From Micropterus salmoides (taxonomy: Eukaryota; Chordata; Actinopteri; Centrarchiformes; Centrarchidae): a stretch of 64,000 nt of DNA. Below, in pieces: positions 46,430-57,543 of this stretch (the first letter of the stretch is position 1; every line of letters starts with the position of its first letter). Position numbers and translations under genes: made by a program. The notes beneath the pieces are model-generated. The model ran no database searches, was not told the DNA's origin, and saw nothing but the letters and a program-made list of their open reading frames with translations. The stretch covers positions 26,616,772-26,680,771 of the forward strand of contig NW_024040374.1 in assembly GCF_014851395.1 (NCBI RefSeq), in the 5' to 3' direction.

Positions 46430-47383
46430 AAATATGTCACGGTTGGTGTCCTATGCTGTATTGCTTTTTGTACCTACAGCAGTTAGCAAAGACCACAATA
46501 CCTGCTTCTGGGTGTACATCTGGGAATTTCCGATGCCTGCTGTGAACACAAACAGAAAATAAAAAAAAGATCACTTCAAATAATTGGCGTCACAGCCTCT
46601 AATATAGGAAGTGATGTCAATAAAGCACATATTGTTCTTCCTACTATAAGATTTCTTTCAAATCGTTCTCTTCCCTGGGAACCAAGTTATTTATTACACC
46701 ATATAGGGGTGCTACTTGTGTTGCAAGCAGGAGGAATGAGTCATGCCTAATGGCTGAAAGTCAGAATGAAGCTATAAAAACTTAATGATTTTTCATGTGG
46801 TTGTTACAACAAATGGCTGTTTTATAAATGTAACTCAAAGCTCTGAATGAGAACAGCCACAATCAGTCAAAGCCAGGCTCTTCTATTTTTTTTATTTTTT
46901 ATAAATAATTATTCCCTGATTATTGTAGCAGATAGTATCTACCCCTCCAGAGGAAGGCACTATTAATGGTTTGAATGTCCTTGGATTTTCATCAACTGGA
47001 TTTGACTGATGGCTGAATAATAACATTCCCTACAACACAAGTCATCCTCCTGATTGTGAAGTTTGGGGTAGCAGTGCAAAGCACATTTCCTTCTTTGTCT
47101 TCATATCGGCATCAGCACACAGTCCACCCTTTCCACCCTCTGTGTACAGCATATGAAGGGAATCAGTATTGTGTTGTATTCTCACACCTGAAGTCACAGA
47201 GGCAGAAATCTCTGCTCAGCACAGGCCTGCAGATACACACTGTCCTCTCTTTTTTATCTCCAGGTAACTGCTTCAGGTACCACAGGAAAGTGTTTATTTG
47301 GTGTTACCTTTTTATTAAGCTTGAATTTCTTCTGTAAAACTGTGCTGTTCTTCTTTTGGGACCAAGTAGGCTCCTGCAGTGTG
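46430..47383 (-). other. gabrg3 3' UTR/downstream region
   Basis: Immediately 3' of the gabrg3 stop on the minus strand. Minus-strand AATAAA hexamers lie at 47311-47316 and 47293-47298, 68-91 bases past the stop. Beyond about 47200 the boundary of the UTR is unknown. No other gene is seen. Confidence 0.45.
47311..47316 (-). terminator. Candidate gabrg3 polyadenylation signal
   Basis: AATAAA on the minus strand about 70 bases after the stop codon, with a second hexamer at 47293-47298. A longer UTR ending elsewhere is possible, as neuronal genes often use distal sites. Confidence 0.35.
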
Positions 47384-47662
47384 CTAAAGATAGAGATAGC
47401 CTACCCAGTAGACGATGTTGAACAGCAAGAAGGAGGTGGGAAAAAAGACGCGGGAGTATGCGTCCAGTTCAAGTAAATCTATGTGGAGACGTCCTTTTCT
47501 CCATGCACCGCCTTTGCACTCCTCAAAGCAGCAGAAGAAGCTCTGGCAGTCTTTTCCGTCCAGGCACTCGTAGACACAAGCGTCCTCAAAGTCCTGCCAG
47601 TACATGGAGTTGTTTAAAGTGATGACAGTGTGTGGAGGTCTCACATCCAGGACGGAGTAGTT
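47384..47662 (-). CDS. gabrg3: gabrg3 last exon: loop end, M4, C-terminus
   Basis: GABA-A receptor gamma-3 subunit, part of a pentameric GABA-gated chloride channel of neuronal plasma membranes. This 279-bp exon starts in phase 0 after acceptor TCTTCTCAG and ends in TAG. It encodes the distal M3-M4 loop (NYSVLDVRPP, YWQDFEDACVYECLDGKDC), the cysteine-rich FFCCFEEC stretch, then DAYSRVFFPTSFLLFNIVYW (M4 region) and the C-terminal VGYLYL. The CVYECLDGKDC segment is shared by gamma subunits; the GKDCQSFFCC and VGYLYL details fit gamma-3 better than gamma-1 or gamma-2 as I recall them. The acceptor's pyrimidine tract is a (TTC)n microsatellite. Confidence 0.95.
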   Translation of the reverse strand, partial: NYSVLDVRPPHTVITLNNSMYWQDFEDACVYECLDGKDCQSFFCCFEECKGGAWRKGRLHIDLLELDAYSRVFFPTSFLLFNIVYWVGYLYL

Positions 47663-50600
47663 CTGAGAAGAAGAAGAAGAAGAGACAGTCACACAAGGGA
47701 AGCAAAACTAATTTTTGGGTTTTAAGTCCTGCTTTTTTTTACCTGGTACAAACTGGTTGTTTTACAGGGTTTTTTAGGGGAGCTTGGATATGTTTCCCCA
47801 TATACCTGTTAAAGCAAGTGTGTTCAAGTGTTTTATTTAACCTAGCCACATAACTGAGGCACGTTGCTAGGCTGCTGGGGCACCTGAGGCTGCTTGGGCG
47901 GGAAGCTAGGCTGCTGGGGAAACTGGGGCTCAGGCTGCTTGGGCGGGTATCCAGACTGCTGGGGAAACTGGGGCCGGTTGGGCGGGTAGCTAGGCAGCTG
48001 GAGCACCTGAGGCTGAAACTGGTTGGGCGGGTAGCTAGGCAGCTGGGGCACCTGAGGCTGCTTGAGCGGGTAGCTAGGCTGCTGGGGCACCTGAGGCTGC
48101 TTGGGCGGGTAGCCAGGCTGCTGGGAACCTGAGGCTGCTTGGGCGGGTAGCTAGGCTGCTGGAGCACCTGAGGCTGAAACTGGTTGGGCGGGTAGCTAGG
48201 CAGCTGGGGCACCTGAGGCTGCTTGGGCGGGTAGCTAGGCTGCTGGGGCACCTGAGGCTGCTTGGGCGGGTAGCTAGGCTGCTGGGGCACCTGAGGCTGC
48301 TTGGGCGGAGTAGCCAGGCTGCTGGGGCACCTGAGGCTGGTTGGGCGGGTAGCTAGGCTGCTGGGGCACCTGAGGCTGCTTGGGCGGGTAGCCAGGCTGC
48401 TGGGGCACCTGCGGCTCAGGCTGCTTGGGCGGGTATCCAGACTGCTGGGGAAACTGGGGCCGGTTGGGCGGGTAGCTAGGCAGCTGGGGCACCTGAGGCT
48501 GCTTGGGCGGGTAGCTAGGCAGCTGGGGCACCTGAGGCTGCTTGGGCAGGTAGCCAGGCTGCTGGGGCACCTGAGGCTGCTTGGGCGGGTAGCTAGGCTG
48601 CTGGGGCACCTGAGGCTGCTTGGGCGGGTAGCTAGGCTGCTGGGGCACCTGAGGCTGCTTGGGCGGGTAGCTAGGCTGCTGGGGCACCTGAGGCTGCTTG
48701 GGTGGGTAGCTAGGCTGCTGGAGCACCTGAGGCTGAAACTGGTTGGGCGGGTAGCTAGGCAGCTGGGGCACCTGAGGCTGCTTGAGCGGGTAGCTAGGCT
48801 GCTGGGGCACCTGAGGCTGCTTGGGCGGGTAGCCAGGCTGCTGGGAACCTGAGGCTGCTTGGGCGGGTAGCTAGGCTGCTGGAGCACCTGAGGCTGAAAC
48901 TGGTTGGGCGGGTAGCTAGGCAGCTGGGGCACCTGAGGCTGCTTGGGCGGGTAGCTAGGCTGCTGGGGCACCTGAGGCTGCTTGGGCGGGTAGCTAGGCT
49001 GCTGGGGCACCTGAGGCTGCTTGGGCGGAGTAGCCAGGCTGCTGGGGCACCTGAGGCTGGTTGGGCGGGTAGCTAGGCTGCTGGGGCACCTGAGGCTGCT
49101 TGGGCGGGTAGCCAGGCTGCTGGGGCACCTGCGGCTCAGGCTGCTTGGGCGGGTATCCAGACTGCTGGGGAAACTGGGGCCGGTTGGGCGGGTAGCTAGG
49201 CAGCTGGGGCACCTGAGGCTGCTTGGGCGGGTAGCTAGGCAGCTGGGGCACCTGAGGCTGCTTGGGCAGGTAGCCAGGCTGCTGGGGCACCTGAGGCTGC
49301 TTGGGCGGGTAGCTAGGCTGCTGGGGCACCTGAGGCTGCTTGGGCGGGTAGCTAGGCTGCTGGGGCACCTGAGGCTGCTTGGGCGGGTAGCTAGGCTGCT
49401 GGGGCACCTGAGGCTGCTTGGGCGGGTAGCTAGGCTGCTGGGGCACCTGAGGCTGCTTGGGTGGGTAGCTAGGCTGCTGCGGCACCTGAGGCTGTTTGGG
49501 CGGGTAGCTAGGCTGCTGGGGCACCTGAGGCTGCTTGGGCGGGTAGCCAGGCTGCTGGAGCACCTGAGGCTGAAACTGGTTGGGCGGGTAGTCTTTTAAT
49601 CTTAACGGATGTAAGGCCTACTAGTCTCAATCATGTTGAGATGAATGAAAGAAGTTTTGTTCAAAACAGAAAGCCCCGCCACCCAGGAACAGGCTCAACA
49701 ACAGTTGAGGATGGTTCGCAATTTTCTGTCTCATGTAGGAAGATTTGTCGTGGACTGCCAGAACTTATATATAAATGTAATTCAAACCAGCCAAAGTGAA
49801 AGATAGTCTTTTAAGATGCATTCTTTTTACTAAAGTTTTCCTGTTTATCTGCCAGTACGCAATTTCAGCTAGTTGATGACGTTAATGTTTTTACAAGTTA
49901 GGACAGGCAGAGAGAGGCAAGCAGCTTAGTTAGTCACAGTCAATGTGTGAGGAAAAAACTTGTGTTTTATATCAGGTGACAGAGCAGAGGAGGGCAGCAC
50001 TTATTATTATACAACCTTTATTAACATTTAATTTAAAATAAAGATATCTGCTGTTCCTCCAGCTAAGGGCGCTGATTGACTTCTACTTTGCTTTGAGTGA
50101 TGCTACAAAATCTAAATGGTAGTGGTGAGTATTATTTGTTTTAAACTGATTTGTTTAATTTTTAACTGCATTTTAAAGTGGTTGAATAATCACTTGGATG
50201 GACCTTCCTAGATTTACATTAGTAGAACATATTCAGAATTCTCTAAAGCTTCACCAAGCAGTTGGGGAAACAAAATTTATTCAAAAATAACATTTTTAGA
50301 TACTTGGTGTTTATTCAGCTTAATGCAAATGGCCCACCAACTCTGAAACGTTTGCAATCATATATGGTGTAGTTTGACAGAGAGATACTTTCAATTTTAA
50401 AACAATAAGAGTAAGCTCATTTGGAGGAAAAAGCTCACATTAACACCCACAGATGCAAACTTTCATCTCCAGTGCATTAATACTGGGGCAGTTATACATT
50501 TTGTCTGTCTAAAGTTACAGATAAGACCATTGGTTTCCTTCAGAGAACATAAGGTGACAGTCTGCATTCCCTTCCTTCAGTGGTTGACAAAGAAAAGGCC

Positions 50601-50934
50601 TGTCTGTCTTGGAAGCTTGTTCACACTGATGCAGTGTCCCTTAAAATAGTAACAGTCTTATCAGAAGAGCTTATAAAGGGCAGCATCACATCATCACAAC
50701 CCTGAAAGGTTTTCTCAACATGTTGTGATAACAAAACCAAAGCACTTGAGAGAAAAGATACTTTTGTAACAAATGACAGTACTCCTGTACATACAGCCCT
50801 AACCCTAACCCTACATCTCAATCTACATTTCTATCACTTATTTCACTCAAAAGTTCACTTGTAGGAGAATTGAAGGAATTCTGCTGGTAGAATATTTTAA
50901 TATATCTTTATATGAATAAAACTGACCAACTTAC
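47663..50934 (-). other. gabrg3 penultimate intron (phase 0)
   Basis: Runs from donor GTAAGT (50934-50929) to the acceptor at 47663-47664. It splits the coding region for the M3-M4 cytoplasmic loop and contains the 39-bp minisatellite at 47864-49591. Between 49600 and 50934 I see no other feature. Other vertebrate gamma genes have small alternative exons in this loop region; I could not identify one here. Confidence 0.85.
47864..49591. repeat. 39-bp-unit minisatellite in gabrg3 intron
   Basis: About 1.73 kb of tandem units of 39 bp (plus-strand unit GGCACCTGAGGCTGCTTGGG followed by CGGGTAGCTAGGCTGCTGG), with 45-bp variants containing a GAAACTGG insertion; roughly 43 units. The plus strand is G-rich. 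On the gabrg3 sense strand the unit reads PQQPSYPPKQPQV. A block of about 700 bp (about 48001-48700) recurs at +720 bp (about 48721-49420) with no difference I could see. Both blocks carry the same one-base deletion (GGGAACCTG) and the same one-base insertion (GGCGGAGTAG). Confidence 0.95.
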
Positions 50935-51134
50935 CAATCTTTTAGGTTCCGTGCAGCTGGGTCTTCGAGCGCTGTACGAATAGTAATTTAACGTTGCATA
51001 CTCCATCAGAGCAGCAAAGACAAACAGGAAGCAGACCGTGACGAAAAGGTCCATGGCAGTGACATAAGACACTCTGGGTAGTGACGTCCTGGCGACACTA
51101 CTGAGAGTAGTCATAGTCAGCACTGTGGTTATAC
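50935..51134 (-). CDS. gabrg3: gabrg3 exon: M2, M3 and loop start
   Basis: A 200-bp exon between acceptor TGTCCTTCAG and donor GTAAGT. Its first two bases complete a glycine codon begun in the preceding exon, giving G-ITTVLTMTTL, the pore-lining M2 helix of GABA-A subunits, then ARTSLPRVSYVTAMDLF, M3 (FVTVCFLFVFAALMEYATLN) and the start of the cytoplasmic loop (YYSYSARRPSCTEPKRL). M2 and the following linker are near-identical to mammalian gamma-3 as remembered. It ends in phase 0. The loop residues after M3 are the least conserved part, which is normal for the family. Confidence 0.95.
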
Positions 51135-52369
51135 CTGAAGGACACAAAAAAGGACAAACTCATCTCTGGCACTGCTAACAGGTAATAATGGAAATCACCA
51201 TGGTTTGTGCTGGATCTACTTTCAGTTTGATTATGACATTGAAATGTAATTAAGGTTATATTTGCACTCTTGCCTCTGCCTGAGGTTCATTTTACTGAAG
51301 TACGAGCTAATGCAGGATCATGACAAAAACAAAAACTGTGGACAAAGAACATCAAATTCCGTCTTTGTCTGAGTGCAAAATCTAAATTGACTGAGTCGAA
51401 ACTTTGACAGATCCTTGCAGTGTTTGCCTCAAGATCCTTCATGATCACTTAGCCTTAGCCTTGGACTGGTTTCCGAGAAAAGAAATCACACTACATGAAA
51501 ACACTGTTCACTATAGTGAATTTGAAGCTCAGGAGCAGAAACCAATTATACTGTACTGTTCCTCTAAGGTTTTATGTTGGTGAAGTTTTTTTGCAGAACA
51601 CCTTTGTGCACACAAAGTTTTGTCATTTTCCTCATTTGTAAAGCTCTTCAAATGTGGCCAGTACAGAATGTAAAGAATCCGACCTCACTGTGCTCTTCGA
51701 ACGGGAATTGTGTCAAATGTTTAACAGAATAATCAATGAAAATCCACAGAGAGAGACACTTTGACTTGACACATACTACATGAGATGAAATTGATGGGTC
51801 AGGTACACAAATATGAGCTGTGCTCCCTTGCCGCTCAAGCTGACAAAAAACTACCTAACCATCACATCTTATTGGACATACAGTTTAAAATCTGCCTATT
51901 CATAACAATAGGGACACATTTCACAGTTTCTGGAGTTTACCAACTTGATGTGGCTGACTGCTGAAGCCTCATGTTAGCTTGAAATGGATGGATTTTTGCA
52001 TTGTGCTTGTCTATACCTTTTTCATTGGAGTCAGACTGGAAAGGGATCACTTTGTGGCCAGTATGAACAGGAAGATTGATCACAGTAATCAATATCTTAA
52101 TCAATCTGGGCATGTGAGTATTATATTAACAATTAATATACATTTTCTCCATGCTCTGCCCAAGAGTACTTGAAGAGCCTTTACATGGAAAAAGTTTTCA
52201 TCTGCAAGAACACCTTAGCCCAGTGTTGGACAATTGAGGGCAGTGCAAAAAAGCTGTCAACATAACACTGACATATTATCAACATCTGTTGATACATGGG
52301 GCAACACTGTCATTCATTTGAAGATGCTTCTCTAGCCCCCTGACAAATGTATTCGTTTTCTTTTTAGCT

Positions 52370-52610
52370 CTGATTTTGGTCTCCACAAAGTCCAGAGGGA
52401 AATGTCTGGCTCTTTAGCTCCACTGTGTTTACCAGCTGGTTGCTAACATTGTTTGTCTCTTGTTTGGGGCAGAGCACGTCGCATACAGTGGCTTTTTAAG
52501 AGCTTTATCGTAGAAAACAGTCTTCTGCTGCATCTGAGACACCGATGAAAGCAGTGAGACTGAATCGAGACAGTAAAGCTGCAGCCAAAAAACCTACAGG
52601 TTTATCACTA
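52370..52610 (+). repeat. Interspersed repeat family Z, copy 2
   Basis: TGGTCTCCAC, GGGAAATGTCTGGCTCTTTA, GCTCCACTGTGTTTACCAGC, TTGCTAACATTG, ACAGTGGCTTTTTAAGAGC, GAAAGCAGTGAGACTGAA. It lies in a gabrg3 intron, opposite to the gene. Confidence 0.65.
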
Positions 52611-53933
52611 CAGGCAACTTCTTTCACATTACACACAGTCATTTGATCCATTGTTACTATAAGAATATTGATTAGTGCAGCTTTAAGATGTCATAGATTC
52701 ACTGCATGTACGATCTCGTAGAATCTGTCTTTTAGTAATTTTCTATCTTTTAACAGTGTCACTTAGCTGCTATGTCAGAGGCTAACATTTTCATCTTGAC
52801 TAACAGCAGATGTTTATGTCAGATTGATAGACATGAAAAAAAAAACTCTTTTACTTAAGCATTCCTGTATGATTTCATTCTTTCCTCTTTCCCATCTCCT
52901 CATCCATGGGCATTATATAGATGCCTATAAGAAAAAAAAACCTTCTGTGACGATTTCACTGGGGTTCCCATGGTAACAAGCTGGCCCCATCTATTTCAGA
53001 CGGACATCTCGCACTTTTCTGTTAGCCTCTGTTTGCCACAGTGATTACACTTACCTGCCTTCTGCTGATGCTGTGGCACAGATTCAAGAGTGTTTTTGCT
53101 CTAAACAATAGAATCAAGTGCAGGTTTGGAGAGAGGAAAACTCTCAAAAGCATTTATCTTCGCTGACAGCTTAATGTGGAGGAACTTGTGAGGCTCTGTT
53201 GATAATGTGTCAAACACAAGAATGTATCAAGGATGCAGTGTATGTGACAGCTTTCCTAAGAAATTAGGTGCATAAAGTGTGTGATAACTTGCTACTGAAC
53301 TAAGTTAGTCCTATGTGTTATTAAGGCTTAAACCTGAGCTGAAAGATTTGCTGCCCTAGGCTGACTCATCCCAATCCTCTTTACTCCAACACTGGCTTGG
53401 CTTGCCCCTGTACTTCTACAATCAGCCTACATTGAAGATCCATTCATCATCTCCATTCTTTCTCCGGACATGCATGTAATTGGTCTGGTTGCTTCACAGC
53501 ATAAATGACTGATTCATAGCACTCATTATTTATTTTCCACCTTTGTACCTTTCATCAGTTGGGTATGTACAGTGTACAGATGATACATCTGCAGGGCAGT
53601 GTGAGACACTGACCCTGAGACATTAGATGTTTGCATTAAGAGCTGGATTGGACTTAAAGTTACTGCCTTATATTTATGTAATGTCAGTCTGAAAGTTCTG
53701 AAAACATTTTATCAATTTCTTAACCTCACTCACTCACACATGTGAACAATGGATCAAATGTAAACAAAGAAAAAGAAAAAGGATGAAATCAATTACCTCC
53801 CATATGTTCCACAGGACTGCACAACAACAAATAGAGAGCATGTACAAAAGAGGGAAAAAGCATAACAAAACAGAAAAAGCAGATGGAGTGACTCAAGTTA
53901 AGCGACAAACACATATCCATGCAGTGTAGCTAA

Positions 53934-54848
53934 CAGGGTTGGGTGTTTGAATTTAATCGATTTCGATTCTGCTTAATCATTCCGCTTCTTATTGATTAAC
54001 AGTTTCAATTCCAATAAGACAATAAAAAAACGAGTTCACATTTAGAAAACAAAAATATCTTTATTCTTTCAAGCATTTACTTTTATTGTTTCATTAAAAT
54101 AAGTGAATTCAAAGTCTTTTTAACAGAACATTCCATAGATTTATACAATAACGTATGTAACACGCATTTTCTGGTGGATGCTGTGGCATTTAACGCTCCT
54201 CAGTTTTCTCTTTGGTCATCTTTCCCTTTATTGCCAAAGATAAAGGTGTGCCGTGGCTTGGCATCCCTGGCTCTACTGGAGGTGCTAGAGGTGGCTGATG
54301 ACACACACGGGCTAGGAGACCGCAAGACATCGCACAACATAAAAACACTGAATAAACACTGAACATTCTTTCAGATCGACGCTGTGCTGCCTTACATGTT
54401 TGGTCAAATGATGTGCAACATACAGCTAATTAATCCACATTCCACATGCATTGCACTTTGCTATGTCATTTTCTTTAATAAAGTGAAGCCACATATTTTA
54501 GCATTAACTGTAGTCAAGGTGGGGTTAAAGGAAACTTGCTCTATGGGTCTCACCAATATGAGGAAGATCTGGGTAATTTTATGATCAGAAGAGAAACTTT
54601 TTTGGCTTCAAGTGCCAGAAATGAAAGGGGGCCCTTTAGAGAGAGCCCCCACAGACTCATGCACCATTTACAGCATGACGTAGACAGTTCCTGGCAGACA
54701 GCCACGTCCTTGCATATACTTAGCCTTTTTTTGCAACAGTAATGAGTTATCACGTGTAGGAACCGAATATTTTTAACTAGTACGCCGTTCTTGGAATTTT
54801 GGATTCAGTTCTTAATTGGAACAGGATTTCGGTTGCCAACCCTAATAA
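53934..54848. mobile_element. Element bounded by CAGGGTTGGG / CCAACCCT
   Basis: Starts CAGGGTTGGGTGTTTGAATT and ends GGTTGCCAACCCT, with ATTCGG/GAATTT-rich subterminal sequence (TTTCAATTCC; GGAATTTTGGATTC). This is the form of a common teleost hAT-like MITE. I did not find a clean target duplication. No coding capacity. Confidence 0.55.
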
Positions 54849-54973
54849 CTAACAGCACATAAAGACAGAGCCTATTCAAAGCAAAACATGATTAAAATGT
54901 GCAAACGGAAACCTTGAAAGTTGGACCTTGAGATAATGTCTGCATCAGTCTTTCCAATTATCTCTACAGCTGT

Positions 54974-55516
54974 AGCTTAAAGGGTATTTTTCAACCTGGA
55001 CCCTATGTTCGCATATTTTTGTGATTAATTGGGACAAAAATGTTTTAAATTGGTCCAGTATTGAGTGAAAGCTCTGCAGTCGACAGCAGCAAGACAGGGC
55101 TGCAACGTAATCCAAAGTACATCCACTAAAGTGCTTGTTTTTGCCACTGACTGTTTCAGATTGTTATTAATAAGTGTCTGATAACATTATGGAAAAGATC
55201 CCTACAGAGACAGATCTTTTTTTAAAGAGTAAGATCCTTTTTGTTTAATCACCAATATTTCTTTCATCAAAGCCGCCAGACTCCCTTGACAAAATGTGAG
55301 CCTGTCAGTGGCGAAAACAAGCTCTGTAGCGGACGTACAATGCAATTGCCCACAAGGATTATGTTGTAGTACTGCCCTGCTGCTGCTAACTGCAGCGCAC
55401 CCGCTCAATCCTAAACCAATTTCAAAAAAATGTTGTCCCAATTAGTCAAAAAGACACAGAAACATGGGACAATAAAGCAAGTTCAAGTTGAAAAATACTG
55501 AAGTTACCCTTTAAAG
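54974..55516. mobile_element. MITE with TTAAAGGGTA ends
   Basis: About 540 bp with ends TTAAAGGGTATTTTTCAACC and GTTGAAAAATACTGAAGTTA then CCCTTTAAAG. The inverted ends share about 20 bp with a short insertion on the right side. TTAA or TTTAA at both borders again suggests a piggyBac-type target. It sits next to the M1-encoding exon (55572-55724) in the gabrg3 intron. Confidence 0.65.
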
Positions 55517-55571
55517 CATTTCAGTGTCGTGGTATGGACAGACCTGTTGAAATGCTGTAAGACAACAGTAC

Positions 55572-55724
55572 CTAAAGCCGTTCTGGCTGGCGTGGCATCT
55601 TTTTTGATCCAGAAGGACACCCACGAGAGGACCACGGTGAGGATGCAGGGAATATAAGTCTGGATGGTGAAGTAGCCCATTCTTCTACTGAGGTCAAAGT
55701 ACACCGTCATCACCACATAGTCAC
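55572..55724 (-). CDS. gabrg3: gabrg3 exon: pre-M1 and M1
   Basis: A 153-bp exon, the standard size for this exon in vertebrate GABA-A gamma genes. Acceptor CATACACAG; donor GTACTG. It encodes GDYVVMTVYFDLSRRMGYFT, the end of the extracellular domain, then M1 (IQTYIPCILTVVLSWVSFWI) and the short intracellular M1-M2 linker KKDATPARTAL. The first codon and the last codon (Gly) are each split, phase 1 at both ends. The cytoplasmic linker and the SRRMGYF motif preceding M1 are signatures of the Cys-loop receptor anion channels. No anomalies. Confidence 0.96.
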
Positions 55725-57405
55725 CTGTGTATGAAAACAACATGACACGATGGGAAACTTTACAGAGCCAAATGAGATCTTTGGAGGTCCTGTATGTTAT
55801 GAGAATACAAGTGCAGAGATCTATGTGTAAAATAACACTTGGAATCTGAATGGAGCTGATGGGGTTAAAGTACATTACTGCATATTGTTAACTGTGGAAC
55901 TTAGTGGCTTGCTCTAAAGGTTAAGATTCATGAGGAATAATATATGCAAATGATGTATAAAATTTCTAAAATTATAAGAGCAGAGTGAGCTCTATGCAGA
56001 TCACGTACAGCTTCCACTTAAGTTAGTGTCTTATAACTGATTTCTCTACTCAGCTGATATCAGTTTTGTTTACAGGTAGTAAACTTGAACTGCGTTACAA
56101 ACCTGTATGACATAAACTGTGGTAGCCAGTGAAATGCATCAGTCTGCAGAGAAGTCTTCTTACACACTGACAGTTATGTTTACGTGGATTTTATTATTTA
56201 TAATAGCAGTCACAGGAAATGCAATGTACCACCAAAGTTAGCGCTGTTGACCTTAACCGTTAATCAAAAATTCATCTACAAAGCACAATGACGGTCATTT
56301 TCCTGCATGTTTTGACAGTGGAAGAGTTTTAAATGTTAATGAACAGTCAGAAGCAGCCACAGTGAGCTGTTAAATGAAGAGCTGCAGGAGACAGGCTGCA
56401 CACCTCCAAGTCCTCAGCAAGGTAACCAACTTAACTGTGTCTTGCTGTTGTGTGGAAAACGACTTGCACCGTGCACAGCAGGAAATCAAATCGTGATTGC
56501 AATTATTATTGACTGGCTTTTTTAAAATTAAAAACAAAATGTAATTGGTTGATTTTCTGTCGTGAGTTCTGACTGCTCAAGGAGAGTTTACTATAGTACT
56601 AAAGTGAACCTGCTCTCACCCACATGAGATGGAAATTTGATATTTTACACAGTAAGCACCGGTGTCACCAATATCAACCAGGACTGAAATCTTAAGGGTT
56701 ATGTCACAGAACACAGATCTAATGTTTTATTCGTGTGGAAGAGGATTAGCAACTCTCTGAAACGGAGCATGATGATGCAGTAAATAATAAGGCATCTTGC
56801 TCAGTGTGGCGCCTGCAAAACTCAAATTCAAGTGGTTTTAAAAATAAAAGACTCCTTGCAGTGGATGGCACCGGCAGATGGAGAAGGGGAGAGATAGATG
56901 AGTGTTTTTGTGACTTGCACTTTCTATTTTTTGCAAGCTCAGTGTAAACAAGGAGGTGACGTTACACCTAAGCCATAATAGGACAGCAAGTGGTCTGACT
57001 AATGGAACTGACTTGGTGGTCTCAACAGGGGCTTGACAGAAAGGCAGAGGTTTCTTTTTTCATTTACAAATAAAATTCTGCTACCAGTGCTTAGGCAGGG
57101 AACACCATGGACACTGGCTTATTTCATGCCATATTTCTTGTTTCAGATTGTGTGATATTCATCGAGCAATCTTAAGTTTCTTCTTCCTCAAACCAGTTTG
57201 GCTGGACTTTAATTTCAAAATTTAGAAAACTAACAACAATGTACAGTTGATGTGACAACCCCATTGATTTCTGCCACTACTTCTACAAAGTGAGTGTCTA
57301 TCTGTCTACGGACACTAAATATCAACACCTGTCCAATGAGAGTGCCGGCAACACGTTTCAAAATGTTCAGCTTGAGGAAGAAACAGTCCAACAGACGGAT
57401 CCTAC

Positions 57406-57543
57406 CTGCTGTAGTCTTTATTATGTCTGTAGTGTTTCTCAGGCCCATAAAATCAAACTGGTAGAGACGCCAGGACTTTTGGTCAGCCGCCTCCACTGAG
57501 TTCTTCCTCCACTTGTAAATCATCTCATCTCGTGGGTATCCAT
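57406..57543 (-). CDS. gabrg3: gabrg3 exon: end of extracellular domain
   Basis: A 138-bp exon between acceptor TGTAATTGCAG and donor GTAGGA. Its leading AT completes a tyrosine codon from the upstream exon, followed by GYPRDEMIYKWRKNSVEAAD, QKSWRLYQFDFMGLRNTTDI and IKTTA. This is the outer beta-strand and loop region of the ligand-binding domain on the gamma side; NTT in GLRNTT is a potential N-glycosylation sequon. KNSVEAADQKSWRLYQFDFMG fits gamma-3 better than gamma-2 from memory. It ends with the first base of a glycine codon. Confidence 0.96.

Noticed and set aside
47739..49599. Long open frames (up to 423 codons on minus, 192 on plus) across the minisatellite as a new gene
   Set aside because: The 39-bp unit lacks stops in several frames on both strands, so long open frames arise automatically. 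The frame changes at one-base indels, no signal peptide, domain or upstream exon is visible, and an AATAAA just after the minus-strand stop at 47842 is likely chance.
50797..50814. Interstitial telomere repeat (CCCTAA)n
   Set aside because: Fewer than three units; similar to TTAGGG-like text near 17070-17085. Too short to indicate a telomeric event.
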